In this document: piece by piece, positions 62,177 through 64,000 of the stretch
Position numbering within the stretch: the first letter of the stretch is position 1
Layout: every line of letters begins with the position of its first letter
NCBI RefSeq assembly: GCF_001280435.1
Contig: NZ_LBIP01000013.1
Location: 434,001 to 498,000 of the forward strand
Direction: 5' to 3'
From: Mangrovimonas xylaniphaga
Lineage (GTDB): Bacteria; Bacteroidota; Bacteroidia; Flavobacteriales; Flavobacteriaceae
Length of the DNA: 64,000 nucleotides
Made by a program: the position numbers and the translations under genes
The notes under the pieces: model-generated
The model's input: only the letters and a program-made list of their open reading frames with translations
Told to the model about the DNA's origin: nothing
The model's database searches: none

Positions 62177-62219
62177 CAAAAATAAAATGTATGCCACCAT
62201 TTGCATATGACATATATCA
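62177..62219 (-). promoter_or_regulatory. hemN promoter with FNR-like box
   Basis: TGAC-ATAT-ATCA at 62208-62219, centre 62213.5. -7 element TATTTTTG (62177-62184, exact TAnnTTTG). Distance from centre to last base of the -7 is 36.5, as at yceI and the Usp gene. Confidence 0.8.
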
Positions 62220-62276
62220 GTTTAAAAACCAACCATCTCCAAAAGGAGACAATTGGTTTTCATGCAATAAAAAAAG

Positions 62277-63116
62277 CTATTTGGTTGGCCGGTGTTCATG
62301 GAACACCAAAAATGGAATATTCGTTAAATAGGTTAGTTTCTTAACACTTGGCTGAAACAACAAGCGTTGCATATAGTTCAGATTTTTTGCTACCAAAGCA
62401 ATCAAATCCACACCTTGATCCTCTACAAAAGACTGTATGGCCGCCTCCAATTTTTTATCATTGAAGAAATTGAAACTATGATGAAAATATCTCAAAAAAG
62501 CCTCTAAGTAGGTTTTGTTTTTTATTTGATCAGGGAAGAGCTCACTGTCCTTTTTACATACGTGCAATACCCTAAAATTAGTGTCGAAACGCTTTAAAAT
62601 AGCACCTATAGACTTTAAGGTATCATCATTATAAATCATGGAAAAATCGGTTGGGAAAACGATTTCCTTACAGTCTTTAAACTTAGCATGTTCAGGTACT
62701 ACCAAAGCATTGCATTTCACCTTGGTAATGATTTCGTGGGTATGGGTTCCTATTCCCGCATTCTTAAATTCATTGGCACCTTTGGTACCAATAACAATGA
62801 CATCTATTTTTTGAGTTTTCACCTGATTGCGGATGGATTCCACAAAAAAGTTGTAGTCTGTCAAAATGTGCAATGTGAAGTGATGCCCTTGCGGCAACTC
62901 TTGTTCCAAAGTTTGACGCAGCTGCTCCAATTTTGCAAGTACCCTTTCCTGATGGGCAGAAAGTTCTGCTGCCGACAAATTGGACATACCATTTTTCAAC
63001 ACAATTATATGCAGCAAAAAGAACTCACAAGTTTCCCCTTCATAAAACTTAAGGGCGTATCTTATAGAGTTCAATGAATTTTCTGAAAAATCTGTTGGTA
63101 ATAGTATATTTTTCAT
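62277..63116 (-). CDS. Tandem universal stress protein
   Basis: This 279-residue protein has two Usp domains, 'NILLPTDFSENSLNSIRYALKFY' at the start of the first and 'EIVFPTDFSMIYNDDTL' at the start of the second. The first also has 'DVIVIGTKGANEF'. Usp proteins bind ATP or adenosine ligands and support survival under stress. The FNR-like promoter suggests induction at low oxygen. It lies between hemN and the Crp-type regulator gene. Confidence 0.9.
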   Translation of the reverse strand: MKNILLPTDFSENSLNSIRYALKFYEGETCEFFLLHIIVLKNGMSNLSAAELSAHQERVLAKLEQLRQTLEQELPQGHHFTLHILTDYNFFVESIRNQVKTQKIDVIVIGTKGANEFKNAGIGTHTHEIITKVKCNALVVPEHAKFKDCKEIVFPTDFSMIYNDDTLKSIGAILKRFDTNFRVLHVCKKDSELFPDQIKNKTYLEAFLRYFHHSFNFFNDKKLEAAIQSFVEDQGVDLIALVAKNLNYMQRLLFQPSVKKLTYLTNIPFLVFHEHRPTK

Positions 63117-63134
63117 TGTTCACACTTTCTTACA

Positions 63135-63179
63135 CAAAAGTAATTTGAAAGTGAAACTAAAAATATGATTTAAATCATA
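63135..63179 (-). promoter_or_regulatory. usp promoter with FNR-like palindrome
   Basis: A perfect 16-base palindrome TATGATTTAAATCATA (63164-63179) with core TGAT-TTAA-ATCA (63166-63177), centre 63171.5. -7 element TACTTTTG (63135-63142). Centre-to-G distance 36.5. Confidence 0.85.
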
Positions 63180-63198
63180 CCCTCAAAGGAAACAAATG

Positions 63199-64000
63199 CT
63201 AATGCATGTCCTGAAGCCTCTCTAAATCTAGGATTCGGATGTTTTTACCTTTGATTTCTATAATGCCTTGTTTCTTAAAATTGGAAAGCGTTCTTATTAA
63301 AGTTTCCGGTGCAATTCCCGCCACGCTGGCTAAATCACTCCTTGAAATTGTAATGGCTTTATTGGTATCGTGGTTCAATTTTTCGGCAAATTTAATAATG
63401 GTGGTAGCCGTTTTTTTGTTTACGGAACTATAGGCCATTTGCAACAATTGGTCCTTGATCCCCAAAATATCATTGGTAAGCAATTGCATTAATTCCAAGG
63501 CAATTTTGTGATTGTGATCCAACAACTCCTTGAGGGTTTTCTTTGAAATACAAGCTACTTGGGTATCTACAATGGCTGTTGCAGTTTCTTGATAAGGTCT
63601 GTCCTGTGAAAACGAGGCGTAACCAAACAAATCATCCTCATTGTAAAGCGCTGTGGTAAGGTCTTTACCCAACTCGTCCAGTTTATGACTTTTTACAGAT
63701 CCCTTAGTGATTAAATAAATGAAGTTTGAATTTTGGCCTTCCTCATAAATGGTATCCCCTTTTTGAAAACAAAGTACTTCGCCATTGTCATCAAAAAAGT
63801 TTTTAAGGTCGTTTAGGGTTTCCAATTCATCAACATCAGCTTCTTCCACAGCAACATCATTGGTAGCGCGTTGGTCCTTTAAAATTTCAGACTTGGCCAA
63901 CCTGCTCTCAATGGCATTGATAAGCTCGTCCTCCTGAAAAGGTTTTGGGATATAATCATCGGCACCCAGTTCCATCCCTTTTCTAACGTCTTTACGTTCG
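63199..64000 (-). CDS. Receiver-Crp/Fnr fusion regulator (5' end beyond window)
   Basis: The visible 266 residues run off the window edge. They begin with the end of a response-regulator receiver domain (RKGMELGADDYIPKPF, with the conserved Lys-Pro). Next are a linker, a cNMP-binding fold ('ICFQKGDTIYEEGQNSN'-like segment, 'DLFGYASFSQDRPYQETATAI') and a Crp-type HTH ('SRSDLASVAGIAPETLIRTLSNF'). In the recognition helix E and R of the E-x3-R pair known from FNR are kept, with I at the FNR Ser position. No FNR iron-sulfur Cys cluster is visible in the seen part. Likely regulator of the neighbouring low-oxygen promoters. Confidence 0.85.
   Translation of the reverse strand, partial: ERKDVRKGMELGADDYIPKPFQEDELINAIESRLAKSEILKDQRATNDVAVEEADVDELETLNDLKNFFDDNGEVLCFQKGDTIYEEGQNSNFIYLITKGSVKSHKLDELGKDLTTALYNEDDLFGYASFSQDRPYQETATAIVDTQVACISKKTLKELLDHNHKIALELMQLLTNDILGIKDQLLQMAYSSVNKKTATTIIKFAEKLNHDTNKAITISRSDLASVAGIAPETLIRTLSNFKKQGIIEIKGKNIRILDLERLQDMH

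Noticed and set aside
1-64000. CRISPR arrays, insertion sequences, rRNA and tRNA genes
   Set aside because: No regularly spaced repeats, transposase motifs, terminal inverted repeats with target duplications, or tRNA cloverleaf sequences were found by reading. tmRNA is the only tRNA-like gene.

Overview
The window reads as chromosomal DNA of a member of the Flavobacteriaceae (Bacteroidota). Genes are AT-rich. Promoters repeatedly show the Bacteroidota -7 element TAnnTTTG. The tmRNA encodes the tag GENNYALAA. The gene content also fits: TonB-receptor-like and TPR envelope proteins, many Ala-Gln signal peptides and lipoboxes, typA, kdsA, and a trp operon led by a WWW leader peptide. No rRNA, tRNA, CRISPR array, transposase or prophage was seen.

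Layout. 1-7171: a DUF2007 tail, a DUF6340 lipoprotein, an operon of a giant TPR protein and a plugless TonB-receptor-like barrel, and divergent ftsE. 7192-25960: a surface-polysaccharide island with glycosyltransferases on alternating strands, two tandem Wzx-like flippases, FdtA- and FdtB-like enzymes for a 3-amino-3,6-dideoxyhexose, a GNAT/BioF2-like acyltransferase, an MBOAT plus SGNH O-acylation pair, a membrane GT-C-like protein with a DPM-type GT2, and a trio of small membrane protein, kinase-like/methyltransferase and membrane sulfatase-like enzyme. 26065-35642: typA, kdsA, a membrane protein/HTH/CreD regulatory module with two matching palindromic operators, and a Coq4-like/DUF2809/DUF1361 operon. 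35799-42000: a Lys1-type dehydrogenase, a compact pseudoknotted RNA candidate directly ahead of ssrA, an HNH-like orphan gene behind ssrA, an OM barrel, a TrmH-family methyltransferase and lipoproteins. 42059-50211: a FadL-like protein and the trpEGDCFBA operon with promoter, leader peptide and attenuator. 50327-54915: thiol-redox and sulfur genes (TlpA, AhpC-like, two rhodaneses, DsbD with a duplicated sensor domain). 54956-58252: pta-ackA. 58710-64000: porin, YceI, hemN, tandem Usp and a receiver-Crp/Fnr fusion cut by the window end.

The genes at 60-64 kb look like a low-oxygen regulon. Three promoters (yceI, hemN, usp) each carry an FNR-like box TGA(C/T)-N4-ATCA whose centre lies exactly 36.5 bp upstream of the last base of the -7 element. 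The neighbouring Crp/Fnr-type regulator is the obvious candidate to bind them.

The least explained items are the structured RNA before ssrA (own promoter, P1/P2/P3 helices, a pseudoknot and a competing hairpin), the twin operators of the HTH/CreD module, the kinase-like/methyltransferase fusion with its conserved small membrane partner, the Coq4-like protein in a lineage expected to use menaquinone, and the HNH-like orphan gene after ssrA. All function calls come from reading motifs by eye. No database search was run.
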